Assembly (NCBI RefSeq): GCF_009847015.1
Contig: NZ_WVEM01000001.1
Location: forward strand, 372,001 to 436,000
Source: Sunxiuqinia indica
Lineage (GTDB): Bacteria > Bacteroidota > Bacteroidia > Bacteroidales > Prolixibacteraceae
Reading direction: 5' to 3'
Length of the DNA stretch: 64,000 bases
Each line of letters starts with the position of its first letter. Position 1 is the stretch's first letter. Below, one piece after another: positions 55,558 through 64,000 of this stretch. The position numbers were made by a program, and so were the translations under genes. Under the pieces are notes generated by a model. The model saw nothing but the letters and a program-made list of their open reading frames with translations. It was not told where the DNA came from and did not search any database.

Positions 55558-55590
55558 GTTGTTATTTCACCCCGCAACTTTCTATTTTTG
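55558..55590 (+). promoter_or_regulatory. promoter of mutS2
   Basis: GTTG (55558-55561) is followed after 21 bases by TATTTTTG (55583-55590), a good Bacteroidota promoter. The implied start site is close to the ATG at 55606. Confidence 0.65.
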
Positions 55591-55605
55591 CCGAACAATT
55601 GAAAA

Positions 55606-58095
55606 ATGATGGTGAAAATATATCCTCAAAATTTTGAATCGAAGATTGGATTTGATCGGGTTCGGGCTTTATTAAAAAGCAATTGTTTAGGCGAACTAGG
55701 AAAAGCTCGTGTAGATGAAGTCTCATTCTTAACTGATTTTAAAGCGATTCAGTTAGAACTGGCCTATGCTGATGAGTTTGCCAAATTAACTCAGGAGAAT
55801 GATGCCTTTCCTACCAATTATTATTTCGATTTACGCCAGTCACTATCAAAAATAAAAACCGAAGGTCGTTTTTTAGAGGTGCTTGAACTATTTGACCTGA
55901 AACGATCTTTGGAAACCATTACCGCTATCGTTCGGTTTTTGGGCAATCAAAAGGAAGAACTTTATCCCAAGCTGAAAGAACTCGTGCAACCCGTTCAGGT
56001 ATTTCCGTATATCAAAGAACGTATCGATCAGATTATTTCGCAACATGGAAAGATCAAAGATCAGGCTTCGCCGGAGCTTGGGCGGATCAGGCGTGAGTTG
56101 CTCAATAAGCAAAATAATGTTTCAAAACGGCTGCACAGTATTTTAAGACAAGCGCAACGAGATGGTTTGGTTGATGAAGATACGACTGTTTCAATTCGCG
56201 ATGGAAGACCTGTAATTCCGGTATCTTCGGCAATGAAACGGCGATTGAATGGGATTGTGCACGATGAGTCGGCAACCGGAAAGACTGCTTATGTTGAACC
56301 CTCCGAAGTTGTCGAAATCAACAATGAAATTAGAGAGCTGGAGTATGCCGAAAAGCGTGAAGTTGTCCGCATATTGATCGAGTTTTCCGATGATATTCGT
56401 CCTTATCTGGATGAGCTTTTTGGTTTGTATGATTTTCTGGGGACGATTGATTTTATACGGGCCAAAGCGCGCCTTGCTATTCAGATGGAGGCAATCAAAC
56501 CTGCGATGGAAGGAAAACCACAGCTATTTTGGGAAAAAGCTGTGCACCCACTGTTGAAAATTGCGCTGGATCGGGAAAAAAGAAAAGTCACTCCACTCAA
56601 CATTGAATTGAGCGAGGAAAAACACCTCTTGCTAATTTCGGGGCCAAATGCAGGTGGTAAATCGGTTTGTTTAAAGACCGTGGGACTGTTGCAGTATATG
56701 CTTCAGTGCGGATTACTGATTCCGATTGACGAAACCAGCCGGGTAGGTATTTTCGATCAGCTGTTTATCGATATTGGTGATGAACAGTCGATTGAAAATG
56801 ATTTAAGTACTTACAGTTCACACCTGATGAACATGAAGCACTTTTTGAAATTTACCAACGATAAAACGCTAGTGCTGATTGATGAATTCGGAACCGGAAC
56901 TGAACCCATGATTGGCGGGGCAATTGCGGAAGCCATTTTGGATCAGTTAAATCAGGAACGAACTTTTGGAGTGATTACAACGCACTACACCAACCTGAAG
57001 CACTTTGCCTCGTCAGCCGATGGCATTGAAAACGGAGCGATGCTGTATGATAATCACCGGATGGAGCCCCTGTTTCAGTTACAGATTGGGAAACCCGGTA
57101 GCTCTTTTGCTTTCGAAATAGCCCGTAAGATTGGCATGCCCGAATCCATTTTGGAGGAGGCAACGAATAAGGTTGGTAAGGATCATATCAACTTCGACAA
57201 ACACTTGCGCGATATTGTTCGTGATAAACGTTACTGGGAGTCGAAACGGCAGCGAATTCGTAAGGTAGAGCGCAGCCTGGATGAGCTGGCTGAAAAGTAT
57301 GAACATGATTTGGGCGATTTGTCGAAACAGCGCAAGAAGATCATGGACGAAGCCAAAGAAGAAGCTGCCCGTGTTTTAGCAGAAGCCAACAAGAAGGTGG
57401 AGAATACGATTCGGGAAATTCGTGAAAGTCAAGCTGAAAAGGAAAAGACGAAGGAAATCCGGAAGCAACTTTCAACCTACATAGAGCAAGTTGAAGAGGT
57501 TGAAAAGGCGGACGACGAATGGATCAATAAGAAGATTCAAAAGCTAAAGGAAAAAGAACAGCGCCGTGATAAGCGTCGCCCGGAGAAACCCGAAAAGCAA
57601 AAAGCCACTCCCAAAAAGAAGAAGGAAGAACTGGAACCGGGAGATAAAGTGAAAATAGACGGACAAAGTACGATTGGTGAGGTTTTGGAGTTGGGAGATA
57701 AAAATGCGGTTGTGGCATTTGGCCAGCTACGCACCTCCATTAGCCGCAAAAAGCTACAAAAAGTAAGCAACAATGAGGCGAAAAAGGAATTGCGCGGAAC
57801 GAACCGGACATTGCCCAATGTACATCGAAAGCTATTTGAAAAGAGAAATACATTTAAATCGGAGATTGATGTTCGGGGACAGCGTGCAGAAGAGGCGATC
57901 ACCAATATTCAAGCATTTCTGGATGAAGCTATAATGCTTGATGTGCGGGAGCTTCGCATACTTCACGGCAAAGGAAATGGTATTTTACGCGAGATGATCC
58001 GTAGTTTTTTGGGAGCCGATCCGGTAGTAGCATCGTACCGCGATGAGCATGTTCAATTTGGTGGAGCCGGCATTACCATTGTTGAACTGAGTTAA
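55606..58095 (+). CDS. mutS2: endonuclease MutS2
   Basis: The 829-residue protein lacks the MutS mismatch-recognition domain and has the MutS2 core: clamp and lever helices (about 1-330), an ABC-type ATPase with Walker A ISGPNAGGKSV (near 345) and Walker B LVLIDEFGTGTEP (near 425). A long Lys/Glu coiled coil follows (about 540-690), then a C-terminal Smr nuclease domain (IDVRGQRAEEAITNI, then LRILHGKGNGILREM). MutS2 restrains homologous recombination and, in some bacteria, splits collided ribosomes. An in-frame second ATG lies at 55609. Confidence 0.95.
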   Translation: MMVKIYPQNFESKIGFDRVRALLKSNCLGELGKARVDEVSFLTDFKAIQLELAYADEFAKLTQENDAFPTNYYFDLRQSLSKIKTEGRFLEVLELFDLKRSLETITAIVRFLGNQKEELYPKLKELVQPVQVFPYIKERIDQIISQHGKIKDQASPELGRIRRELLNKQNNVSKRLHSILRQAQRDGLVDEDTTVSIRDGRPVIPVSSAMKRRLNGIVHDESATGKTAYVEPSEVVEINNEIRELEYAEKREVVRILIEFSDDIRPYLDELFGLYDFLGTIDFIRAKARLAIQMEAIKPAMEGKPQLFWEKAVHPLLKIALDREKRKVTPLNIELSEEKHLLLISGPNAGGKSVCLKTVGLLQYMLQCGLLIPIDETSRVGIFDQLFIDIGDEQSIENDLSTYSSHLMNMKHFLKFTNDKTLVLIDEFGTGTEPMIGGAIAEAILDQLNQERTFGVITTHYTNLKHFASSADGIENGAMLYDNHRMEPLFQLQIGKPGSSFAFEIARKIGMPESILEEATNKVGKDHINFDKHLRDIVRDKRYWESKRQRIRKVERSLDELAEKYEHDLGDLSKQRKKIMDEAKEEAARVLAEANKKVENTIREIRESQAEKEKTKEIRKQLSTYIEQVEEVEKADDEWINKKIQKLKEKEQRRDKRRPEKPEKQKATPKKKKEELEPGDKVKIDGQSTIGEVLELGDKNAVVAFGQLRTSISRKKLQKVSNNEAKKELRGTNRTLPNVHRKLFEKRNTFKSEIDVRGQRAEEAITNIQAFLDEAIMLDVRELRILHGKGNGILREMIRSFLGADPVVASYRDEHVQFGGAGITIVELS

Positions 58096-58152
58096 GCGCC
58101 GAGTAGCAAGTTTGACGTTTCAAGTTCTAATTTGGAGTTGGAGAGTTGCTCA

Positions 58153-59493
58153 CTAGGCATTCAATTTCTTTTCCGGAATTGAAAGAATAAGCCCGTTGAT
58201 GATAAACGCTAAAATAATCAGCCAGTTGGCGAAATTCGCTCCACTGTAACTGGCCCATATTTTGCCTCCCAAAGCTACGAATCCACCAACCAACATCGCT
58301 AAAATACTAAGTCGCTTATTTACTCTCAGGTTGGTTAGTGCGGCGATTAGCGGAACAATAAACGCTCCGGAGTAAAAGGCCAAAGCCAAAAGTAATGTAC
58401 CAATTATCGATGTAACTTTCAGTGCGAGAAGCACACTGACTATTCCGCAAGCCATAATGAAATAGCGGGTGTTTTTCAGCGATCGATCGTTATTAATATC
58501 CGGAGTGATTAGTTCGCTTAAAATCATCGATGAAGTAAGCAGCGTGGTGTCGGCTGATGATAAAACGGCCGATAAAAGTGCAGCCGCCATAATTCCGGAA
58601 ATCCATTCAGGCAAATAGAAATTGATGACTTCGATTAATGCAGCCGAACCGTCCAAATTCTCTTTTGGCAAATGACTATATGCGAAGGCCCCGACGTACG
58701 CCAAAAGAAAGGCAAAGGGGATCAGAATTGAGGCGACCAACTGCACACTTTTCTTAGCTGTCTTTTCATTCTTGGCACAAAATACGCGTGAATAAATATC
58801 CGGTCCAACCACAAACGTGCTGGAAAAAGTCAGGATTAATACAAATAAGTCGGTTCCTGAAAAATGGTCGTTGAACGGGAAACTATTACTGAATTCAGGA
58901 ACGTGCTCCGGCGTTTCCCATAAAAACAGGGCAGTTAGAATAACTCCCAACAAGATGATAAACGACTGAAAAAAATCAGTTTTAATGATTGACATCTGCC
59001 CGCCAAGCAAGGTGTATAAAATGAAAACAGCACCCGAAATCAGTACTCCTGATTCGTAAGGAAGGTCGAAGAAACTAAACAAGATTTTGGCTGAGGCGAT
59101 TATTTGGGCGGCAACAATACCAATCCAGGCTAATGGAATAATTACCGAAGCGGTCTTTCGTGCTGCTTCGCCGTAAAATTGCCCGATTAGGTTTGTCAGT
59201 GTAAACTTTCCCATTCGGTTCACTTTCCCCACCAGCGGAACCAATAACCACAAGCCCAGCGAGGCCGCCAAAATATACCAGGCAGCAGCCCACCCCTGAT
59301 CTTTTGTGAGGTTTACGGTTCCCAAAATTGCTGATCCTCCAAGGATTGTGGCCATCAAGCTGCCGGCAACCTGCCAAAAGCCTGTTTGCTTGCCGGCGAT
59401 AAAATAATCGATCGGTTTTTTTATTTTCCTCCAAGAGTAAATTCCCAACCCTATAATGAAAGTAAAATAGATGAGCAGTATGACAATTTGCAT
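58153..59493 (-). CDS. sodium:solute symporter (SSS) family transporter
   Basis: The 446-residue protein (from the ATG at 59493) has about 12-13 helices and the SSS fold. The N-terminus YFTFIIGLGIYSWRKIKKPI and the segment YFIAGKQTGFWQVAGSLMAT fit the SSS family of sugar, acid and proline carriers. It follows the membrane-bound regulator gene by 4 bases, so both are co-transcribed. Divergence from the DUF1080-isomerase-oxidoreductase genes suggests it imports a sugar product of that pathway. The substrate is unproven. Confidence 0.85.
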   Translation of the reverse strand: MQIVILLIYFTFIIGLGIYSWRKIKKPIDYFIAGKQTGFWQVAGSLMATILGGSAILGTVNLTKDQGWAAAWYILAASLGLWLLVPLVGKVNRMGKFTLTNLIGQFYGEAARKTASVIIPLAWIGIVAAQIIASAKILFSFFDLPYESGVLISGAVFILYTLLGGQMSIIKTDFFQSFIILLGVILTALFLWETPEHVPEFSNSFPFNDHFSGTDLFVLILTFSSTFVVGPDIYSRVFCAKNEKTAKKSVQLVASILIPFAFLLAYVGAFAYSHLPKENLDGSAALIEVINFYLPEWISGIMAAALLSAVLSSADTTLLTSSMILSELITPDINNDRSLKNTRYFIMACGIVSVLLALKVTSIIGTLLLALAFYSGAFIVPLIAALTNLRVNKRLSILAMLVGGFVALGGKIWASYSGANFANWLIILAFIINGLILSIPEKKLNA

Positions 59494-59497
59494 AGAA

Positions 59498-60670
59498 TTA
59501 TTCGACCTTAATGAGTTCAAAAGACAAATCAGTTTTGTTAATACCATCGACTTTGAAAAGGGCTTTAAAATCTTCTGATTCGACTTCCTGAAGCTGTTCT
59601 TTCTGGAAATCTTTCAGGTATGCAGGATTCGTCATCTGATTAACAATTGAAATATTGCCAATATCCATAGCTGATAAAAATAGTAAGATATGATTTCCTG
59701 AAAACTCTTTGGTTTTGATCATCAGCGCATAATCTTTCTGCTTCGTGTTATCACTTTCGGGTCGAAATATTTCGGTACACGGATCAGAAGAATAAATTAA
59801 CTGATTGGAAGCACTTGAAACTCCAAAAGAAAAAGTCATTTCCTTGACCAGATTTTCGAACAAGCCCATATTCTTATAATTTCCGATAAAAATAATGTTA
59901 TTGTTTTTCAAATCATCAGGTTGAAGATCAGATGATAATTTCACATCGATCGAGGCTCCGGTTTGGGCAAATACTTTGTAAATTTCGCTTTGACAAAATA
60001 CCGCCATTTTCGATAAATAGGTCAGGCTCGACTTCGAGATCGTTTTAACTAAGTCCGGATTTTTATCCAATAAATGTTCGTAATCAACTTCGGAGTTAAT
60101 ACTGAAATCCCGAAATATTCCGTTTTCTCCGGTTGGGATTTGCCCATTAAACACAAAATAATCTCCTAAAACCAGCAGGGTGGACTTTTCGTTCTCAGCA
60201 AATTCTTGCCATACAGGAAGGTCTTTCCAAGGATTTTCGGTTCGTTTCGTGTCCGATAACAACAAATAAACTACGGCAACTAAGGCGATCAAAGAAATAA
60301 TAAAAGGGATTAAATACGGCTTTGGTTTTGGTTTTCGATGATCTTTAGCAGAATCAAAACGGACTTTATATTTGCCCTTTTCGACGACAAAAACAACCGG
60401 ATCTTTACTTCCTTCATTTTCGTAGTACTCGGTCAGTTTTTTTCGAACATTGTGGATATATACCCGGATATTCGAATCTTGCTTTTCTGTATCGGAATAC
60501 TTTTTGCCAAACAATTCAACTCCAATCGTATATTCTTTCGGATTTTTTCCTTCTAAAGAAGCATTAACCAAGTAGCTTAAAAGGTCGCAGCTTATTTTCG
60601 ACTTAGAGAATTGCTTACTCGAAATGACCTTGCGTAAGTATTTGTCGATTAAGGTTTTATTTGTATTCAT
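59498..60670 (-). CDS. ToxR-like membrane-bound winged-helix regulator
   Basis: The product from the ATG at 60670 has 390 residues. Residues about 20-105 form a winged-helix DNA-binding domain (YTIGVELFGKKYSDTEKQDS, then IRVYIHNVRKKLTEYYENEG). A single membrane helix (about 119-139, LIPFIISLIALVAVVYLLL) follows, then a 250-residue extracytoplasmic domain I do not recognise. The layout is that of ToxR/CadC-type one-component regulators. It probably senses a periplasmic signal and controls the adjacent transporter or the divergent sugar operon. The -7 element at 60722-60729 supports this start. Confidence 0.78.
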   Translation of the reverse strand: MNTNKTLIDKYLRKVISSKQFSKSKISCDLLSYLVNASLEGKNPKEYTIGVELFGKKYSDTEKQDSNIRVYIHNVRKKLTEYYENEGSKDPVVFVVEKGKYKVRFDSAKDHRKPKPKPYLIPFIISLIALVAVVYLLLSDTKRTENPWKDLPVWQEFAENEKSTLLVLGDYFVFNGQIPTGENGIFRDFSINSEVDYEHLLDKNPDLVKTISKSSLTYLSKMAVFCQSEIYKVFAQTGASIDVKLSSDLQPDDLKNNNIIFIGNYKNMGLFENLVKEMTFSFGVSSASNQLIYSSDPCTEIFRPESDNTKQKDYALMIKTKEFSGNHILLFLSAMDIGNISIVNQMTNPAYLKDFQKEQLQEVESEDFKALFKVDGINKTDLSFELIKVE

Positions 60671-60721
60671 TTTAGGTTTTATAGCGAGCTTATAACAGTT
60701 ATAAAACGAGTTTGGCTCTGG

Positions 60722-60729
60722 CAAATATA
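60722..60729 (-). promoter_or_regulatory. -7 element for the regulator-transporter operon
   Basis: Read on the minus strand this is TATATTTG, a perfect TAnnTTTG match, about 50 bases upstream of the ATG at 60670. It overlaps the open-frame extension up to 60724, which argues against the longer protein. Confidence 0.55.
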
Positions 60730-60808
60730 CCTAAATATGTGTAATTTGATAACTTCGTTAGGAGAACGAACAAATTTAAATTATTAATCCTAATTGAATA
60801 ATAGAACC

Positions 60809-62209
60809 ATGAAAATTCTAACTTCTTTTCTTTTTTTATTTATTTCTACTTTTTTATTTGCCAATGAAGCGGATGGATGGAACGATCTCTTTAACGGGAA
60901 AGATTTGTCGGGCTGGAAACAACTTAATGGCAAAGCCAAGTACGAAGTAGTCGATGGCGAGATTGTGGGAACCACAGTTGCCAATACTCCAAATTCCTTT
61001 TTAACCACTGACAGAGCGTATGGTGACTTTATTTTTGAAGTTGATCTGCTCGTTGACAACGAGATGAATTCGGGTATTCAGTTTCGTAGTTTAAGTGATC
61101 CGAACTATATGGATGGCCGTGTTCATGGTTATCAGTGTGAAGTGGATCCTTCAGCCAGAGCCTGGAGTGGCGGTATTTATGATGAGGCTCGCCGTGGTTG
61201 GCTTTATCCATTAGAAATGAATCCTAAGGGGCGGGAAGCTTTTCGCCGTGGAGAATGGAATCATTATCATATTGAAGCGATTGGAAACTCAATTCGCACA
61301 TGGGTAAATGGTGTTCCTTGTGCTGATTTGATTGATGATGAGACAGCAAGAGGTTTCATTGCCTTGCAAGTCCATAGCATTCATGATGAGTCAGAAGCTG
61401 GCAAGCAAATTAAATGGCGCAATGTTCGAATTAAAACGGAGAATTTGCAACGCAGGCCGTGGACAGATATTCCTGTTGTTAATTTAATCCCCAATTACCT
61501 GTCGCCGCAAGAACGCGCTCAGGGGTGGAGACTTTTGTTCAATGGTGAAACAACCAATGGTTGGCGTGGTGTTGGAAAAGAAGCTTTCCCCGAAAAAGGA
61601 TGGCATGTTGAAAATGGCGAATTGGTTGTGGAATCAGCGGATGGAGCGGAGTCAGGCAATGGTGGAGATATTGTTACCTTAGATGAATACAGTACCTTCG
61701 AGTTCAAAGTTGATTTCAAAATAACAGAAGGAGCAAACAGCGGAATTAAATATTTCATCACTGAAAAATATGGCTCCGATATGTCAGCTATCGGCCTGGA
61801 ATATCAAATATTGGATGACGAAAGGCATCCCGACGCCAAAAAAGGAACAGATGGCAACCGGACAATCGGTTCATTGTACGATTTAATTCCCGCCCACAAA
61901 AATAAAATTGTTCATAAGCCCGGCGAATGGAATCAGGCTAGATTAGTTGTAAAAGGAACACGCCATGAAGAATGGTTGAAGGGTAACAATTTTGTTACAA
62001 CCGATTTTGTTGGTGCGAGTGTTGAGCATTGGTTGAATAATAGAAAAGTGCTCGAATATGAGCGGGGAACACAAGCCTTTTATGCCTTGGTTGCCCGCAG
62101 TAAATATGCAAAATGGGATGGTTTTGGAGGATGGGAATCCGGTCATATCCTGTTGCAAGATCATGGAAATGAAGTTCATTTCAGAAGTATAAAAATCCGC
62201 AAGCTTTAA
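60809..62209 (+). CDS. secreted protein with two DUF1080 (3-keto-disaccharide hydrolase) domains
   Basis: The 466-residue protein has a signal peptide (MKILTSFLFLFISTFLFA) and two DUF1080 repeats. The first (about 20-210) starts WNDLFNGKDLSGWKQLNGKA, and the second (about 230-466) starts WRLLFNGETTNGWRGVG. Each has the NSGIQFRS or NSGIKYFI strand typical of this lectin-like fold. The family is linked to cleavage of glycosides oxidised at C3. The isomerase and Gfo/Idh/MocA oxidoreductase that follow fit this chemistry. The start is the ATG at 60809. A TTG lies 15 bases earlier. Confidence 0.87.
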   Translation: MKILTSFLFLFISTFLFANEADGWNDLFNGKDLSGWKQLNGKAKYEVVDGEIVGTTVANTPNSFLTTDRAYGDFIFEVDLLVDNEMNSGIQFRSLSDPNYMDGRVHGYQCEVDPSARAWSGGIYDEARRGWLYPLEMNPKGREAFRRGEWNHYHIEAIGNSIRTWVNGVPCADLIDDETARGFIALQVHSIHDESEAGKQIKWRNVRIKTENLQRRPWTDIPVVNLIPNYLSPQERAQGWRLLFNGETTNGWRGVGKEAFPEKGWHVENGELVVESADGAESGNGGDIVTLDEYSTFEFKVDFKITEGANSGIKYFITEKYGSDMSAIGLEYQILDDERHPDAKKGTDGNRTIGSLYDLIPAHKNKIVHKPGEWNQARLVVKGTRHEEWLKGNNFVTTDFVGASVEHWLNNRKVLEYERGTQAFYALVARSKYAKWDGFGGWESGHILLQDHGNEVHFRSIKIRKL

Positions 62210-62214
62210 AGCTT

Positions 62215-63048
62215 ATGAAACTAATTGGGAAATTAATAGCCGGATTTGTTTTGGTTAGCATTTTTTGTGCTTGCCAAACTGAGCAGAAACCCCTTGTTCC
62301 TGTTCAGAAAAAGGAGGTGAAGTTTAAACTTGGCGTTGCATCCTATTCGCTACGAAAGTTTAACTTAGACACGACCTTGGAATTTACCAAACAGTTAGGG
62401 GCTGATTACATTGCATTTAAAAGCTTTCATTTGAAATTAGACGCCAGCGATAGTGAGATTGCAGAAGCGATCAAAATGACAAAAGAAGCTGGTCTCGACT
62501 TATACGCCGGAGGTGTGATTTATATGCGAACTAAGGCAGAGGTTGATCAGGCTTTCGATTATGCACAAAAAGCAGGCATGGATATCATTGTTGGTGTTCC
62601 GGATCACGAGTTGCTTCCTTATGTCGAGAGCAAAGTGAAAGAATATGATATCAAATTGGCGATCCACAATCATGGTCCCGGCGATAAGCTATATCCCAGT
62701 GCCGAGAGTGCCTATGTTCTAATTAAAGAAATGGATCCCCGAATGGGATTATGCATCGATATTGGTCACACCAAACGAATTGGAAGAAGTCCGTCTGAAG
62801 ACGTTCAGAATTATTTCGAGCGGATATTTGATATTCACATAAAAGATGTCACTAAAGCAGCCCCTGATGGATCGACCTGTGAAATAGGCCGTGGTGTAAT
62901 CAATTTCAATCAGTTTTTAAATGACTTAGTTGAGCTGGGGTATGATGGTGTGTTAGCTTTTGAATTCGAAAAAGACGGAGATAATCCTTTTGTCGGAATG
63001 GCGGAGTCGATGGGATATGTAAAAGGTATATTATCAACAATTGAATAA
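62215..63048 (+). CDS. lipoprotein sugar phosphate isomerase/epimerase (xylose isomerase-like TIM barrel)
   Basis: The 277-residue protein has a lipoprotein signal with the probable lipid cysteine at residue 20 (VSIFCACQTEQ) and an AP-endonuclease-2/xylose-isomerase TIM barrel. Visible barrel and metal-ligand segments are LAIHNHGPGDKLYP, MGLCIDIGHTKRIG, IFDIHIKDVTKAA and GVLAFEFEKDG. It is 5 bases after the double-DUF1080 gene. Its periplasmic or surface location suggests it acts on the oxidised sugar before uptake. Confidence 0.88.
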   Translation: MKLIGKLIAGFVLVSIFCACQTEQKPLVPVQKKEVKFKLGVASYSLRKFNLDTTLEFTKQLGADYIAFKSFHLKLDASDSEIAEAIKMTKEAGLDLYAGGVIYMRTKAEVDQAFDYAQKAGMDIIVGVPDHELLPYVESKVKEYDIKLAIHNHGPGDKLYPSAESAYVLIKEMDPRMGLCIDIGHTKRIGRSPSEDVQNYFERIFDIHIKDVTKAAPDGSTCEIGRGVINFNQFLNDLVELGYDGVLAFEFEKDGDNPFVGMAESMGYVKGILSTIE

Positions 63049-63066
63049 ACCAACAAACTAAATGAT

Positions 63067-64000
63067 ATGAGTACAAGTAGAAGAGATTTTTTAAGAAAAG
63101 CCGCAGTAGGTACTGCAGGAATAACATTGGGCGGATCAGCAATGGGAATGTCAGCAAAAAGTTATTCGCGGATTATTGGAGCAAACGACCGTTTAAATGT
63201 AGCGATTATGGGCTGCGGACGGCGTGTTGGAGCCTACTATAACGCAATAAAAGATAAAAACAATAATGTGGATCTGGCCTACATTTGCGATGTGATGAAA
63301 AGTCAGCGTGAAAAAGTTGCGAAAGATTTAGCCGGCGAAGTAACAGGAAAAGCAGAGCTGATTAATGATATTCGTGAAGTATTTGCAGATCAGAAAGTAG
63401 ATGCTGTTTTCAATGCAACACCAGACCACTGGCATGCACCCGGAACCTGGATGGCGATGGACGCTGGCAAACACGTATACATTGAAAAACCATGTAGTCA
63501 CAGCCCGCGTGAGGGAGAGTTGCTTGTTGCCTTTCAACAAAAATATGGCAAGGTGGTGCAAATGGGAAACCAGCAACGCTCATCAGCCGAATCAATCGAA
63601 ATTATAAAGGATATTCATGAAGGTGCGATTGGCGATGTTTATCGTGCAGTTGCTTTTTATTCGAATACACGTGGCGTAGTTCCAGTGCCTAAAATTGCTC
63701 CGGTACCCGAAGGGCTGGATTGGAACTTGTGGCAGGGGCCTGCTCCTCATGAAGAATATCGTCATGATACCTGGGATTATAACTGGCACTGGTATGGTTG
63801 GAAATGGGGAACAGCCGAAACCGGTAATAATGCGACTCACGAACTGGATATTGCTCGTTGGGCCTTACAGGTTGATTATCCGGAGCATGTGGAAGTACAA
63901 GCAGCTAAGCGTCATTATCTGGATGATGGTTGGGAAATGTATGATACGATGGACGCCAGTTTTCGATTTCCTGACAATAAAGTAATTGTTTGGGATGGGA
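63067..64000 (+). CDS. Tat-exported Gfo/Idh/MocA-family oxidoreductase, truncated by the window end
   Basis: The reading frame starts at the ATG at 63067 and stays open to the end of the window (311 codons visible). It begins with a twin-arginine signal, MSTSRRDFLRKAAVGTAGIT, followed by a Rossmann nucleotide motif (NVAIMGCGRRVGAYY). The Gfo/Idh/MocA catalytic signature is HVYIEKPCSHSP (near 140), with HWHAPGTW just before it. These enzymes oxidise or reduce sugars with tightly bound NAD(P). It is 18 bases after the isomerase gene. Family members are usually 400-470 residues, so 100 or more residues are missing. Confidence 0.88.
   Translation, partial: MSTSRRDFLRKAAVGTAGITLGGSAMGMSAKSYSRIIGANDRLNVAIMGCGRRVGAYYNAIKDKNNNVDLAYICDVMKSQREKVAKDLAGEVTGKAELINDIREVFADQKVDAVFNATPDHWHAPGTWMAMDAGKHVYIEKPCSHSPREGELLVAFQQKYGKVVQMGNQQRSSAESIEIIKDIHEGAIGDVYRAVAFYSNTRGVVPVPKIAPVPEGLDWNLWQGPAPHEEYRHDTWDYNWHWYGWKWGTAETGNNATHELDIARWALQVDYPEHVEVQAAKRHYLDDGWEMYDTMDASFRFPDNKVIVWDG

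Noticed and set aside
63401-63985. Several short frames on both strands near the window end
   Set aside because: All lie within the open Gfo/Idh/MocA gene that begins at 63067 and runs off the window, so they are shadows.

Overview
The window looks like chromosome of a Bacteroidota bacterium, most likely a marine or sediment Marinilabiliales/Prolixibacteraceae-type organism. Evidence: many transcription starts are preceded by the Bacteroidota -7 element TAnnTTTG, Shine-Dalgarno sequences are mostly absent, GC content is moderate by eye, and the gene families are typical of the group (DUF1080 sugar enzymes, UxaE-type hexuronate genes, MutS2, a BASS transporter next to a RuBisCO-like protein, a four-helix-bundle gene inside an operon). 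The genus is an inference. I found no rRNA, tRNA, CRISPR array, transposase or prophage.

Layout. 149-6325 is a hexuronate (galacturonate/glucuronate) operon: uxaE, uxaC, kdgK, kdgA and an ExuT-type transporter, with an internal promoter and LacI-type operator before kdgK and a terminator at the end. 6544-10987 holds a nitronate monooxygenase/FabK-like enzyme, a complementary pair of M16 peptidases and a DMT exporter. 10996-12302 (minus) encodes an SRPBCC protein and a DUF1080 protein. 12533-20213 is a multidrug-export type operon (TetR, TolC, HlyD, two ABC ATPases, two ABC-2 permeases) that resembles a split version of enterobacterial ybhGFSR; its spacers carry palindromic and tandem repeats and a four-helix-bundle gene broken by an in-frame TGA. 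20298-28183 holds housekeeping and stress genes: DUF493, katG, trhO, dus, a NifX-like protein, msrB, an RluA-type pseudouridine synthase and a hemolysin III protein.

28246-30625 (minus) is a compact response regulator - CheC phosphatase - PAS histidine kinase operon with no other chemotaxis genes nearby. 30830-33492 (minus) is copper handling (CopB-type ATPase with a histidine-rich tail, plus DUF302). 34663-39298 is the most interesting metabolic cluster: RuBisCO-like protein, four-carbon-acid sugar kinase (DUF1537), a one-cysteine Asp/Glu-racemase-fold protein and a BASS transporter, which together suggest an uptake, phosphorylation and decarboxylation route for a branched or oxo sugar acid.

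39409-49870 carries hrpB, DUF2293 and YchJ genes, a PafA-like alkaline-phosphatase-fold protein that has lost most metal ligands, an outer-membrane barrel, yjbQ, a membrane-anchored alpha/beta hydrolase, a type III polyketide synthase with an ICMT-like methyltransferase, an MDP-1-type phosphatase and a lone Nif11-domain protein. 50056-58095 holds tex, a 21-nt-period repeat, a PspC protein with an acidic partner, an AgcS symporter with a large insert, a single-domain response regulator and mutS2. 58153-64000 is a sugar module: a ToxR-like membrane regulator and SSS transporter (minus), divergent from a double-DUF1080 protein, a lipoprotein sugar isomerase and a Tat-exported Gfo/Idh/MocA oxidoreductase that runs off the end. 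That set matches the 3-keto-glycoside type of glycan processing.
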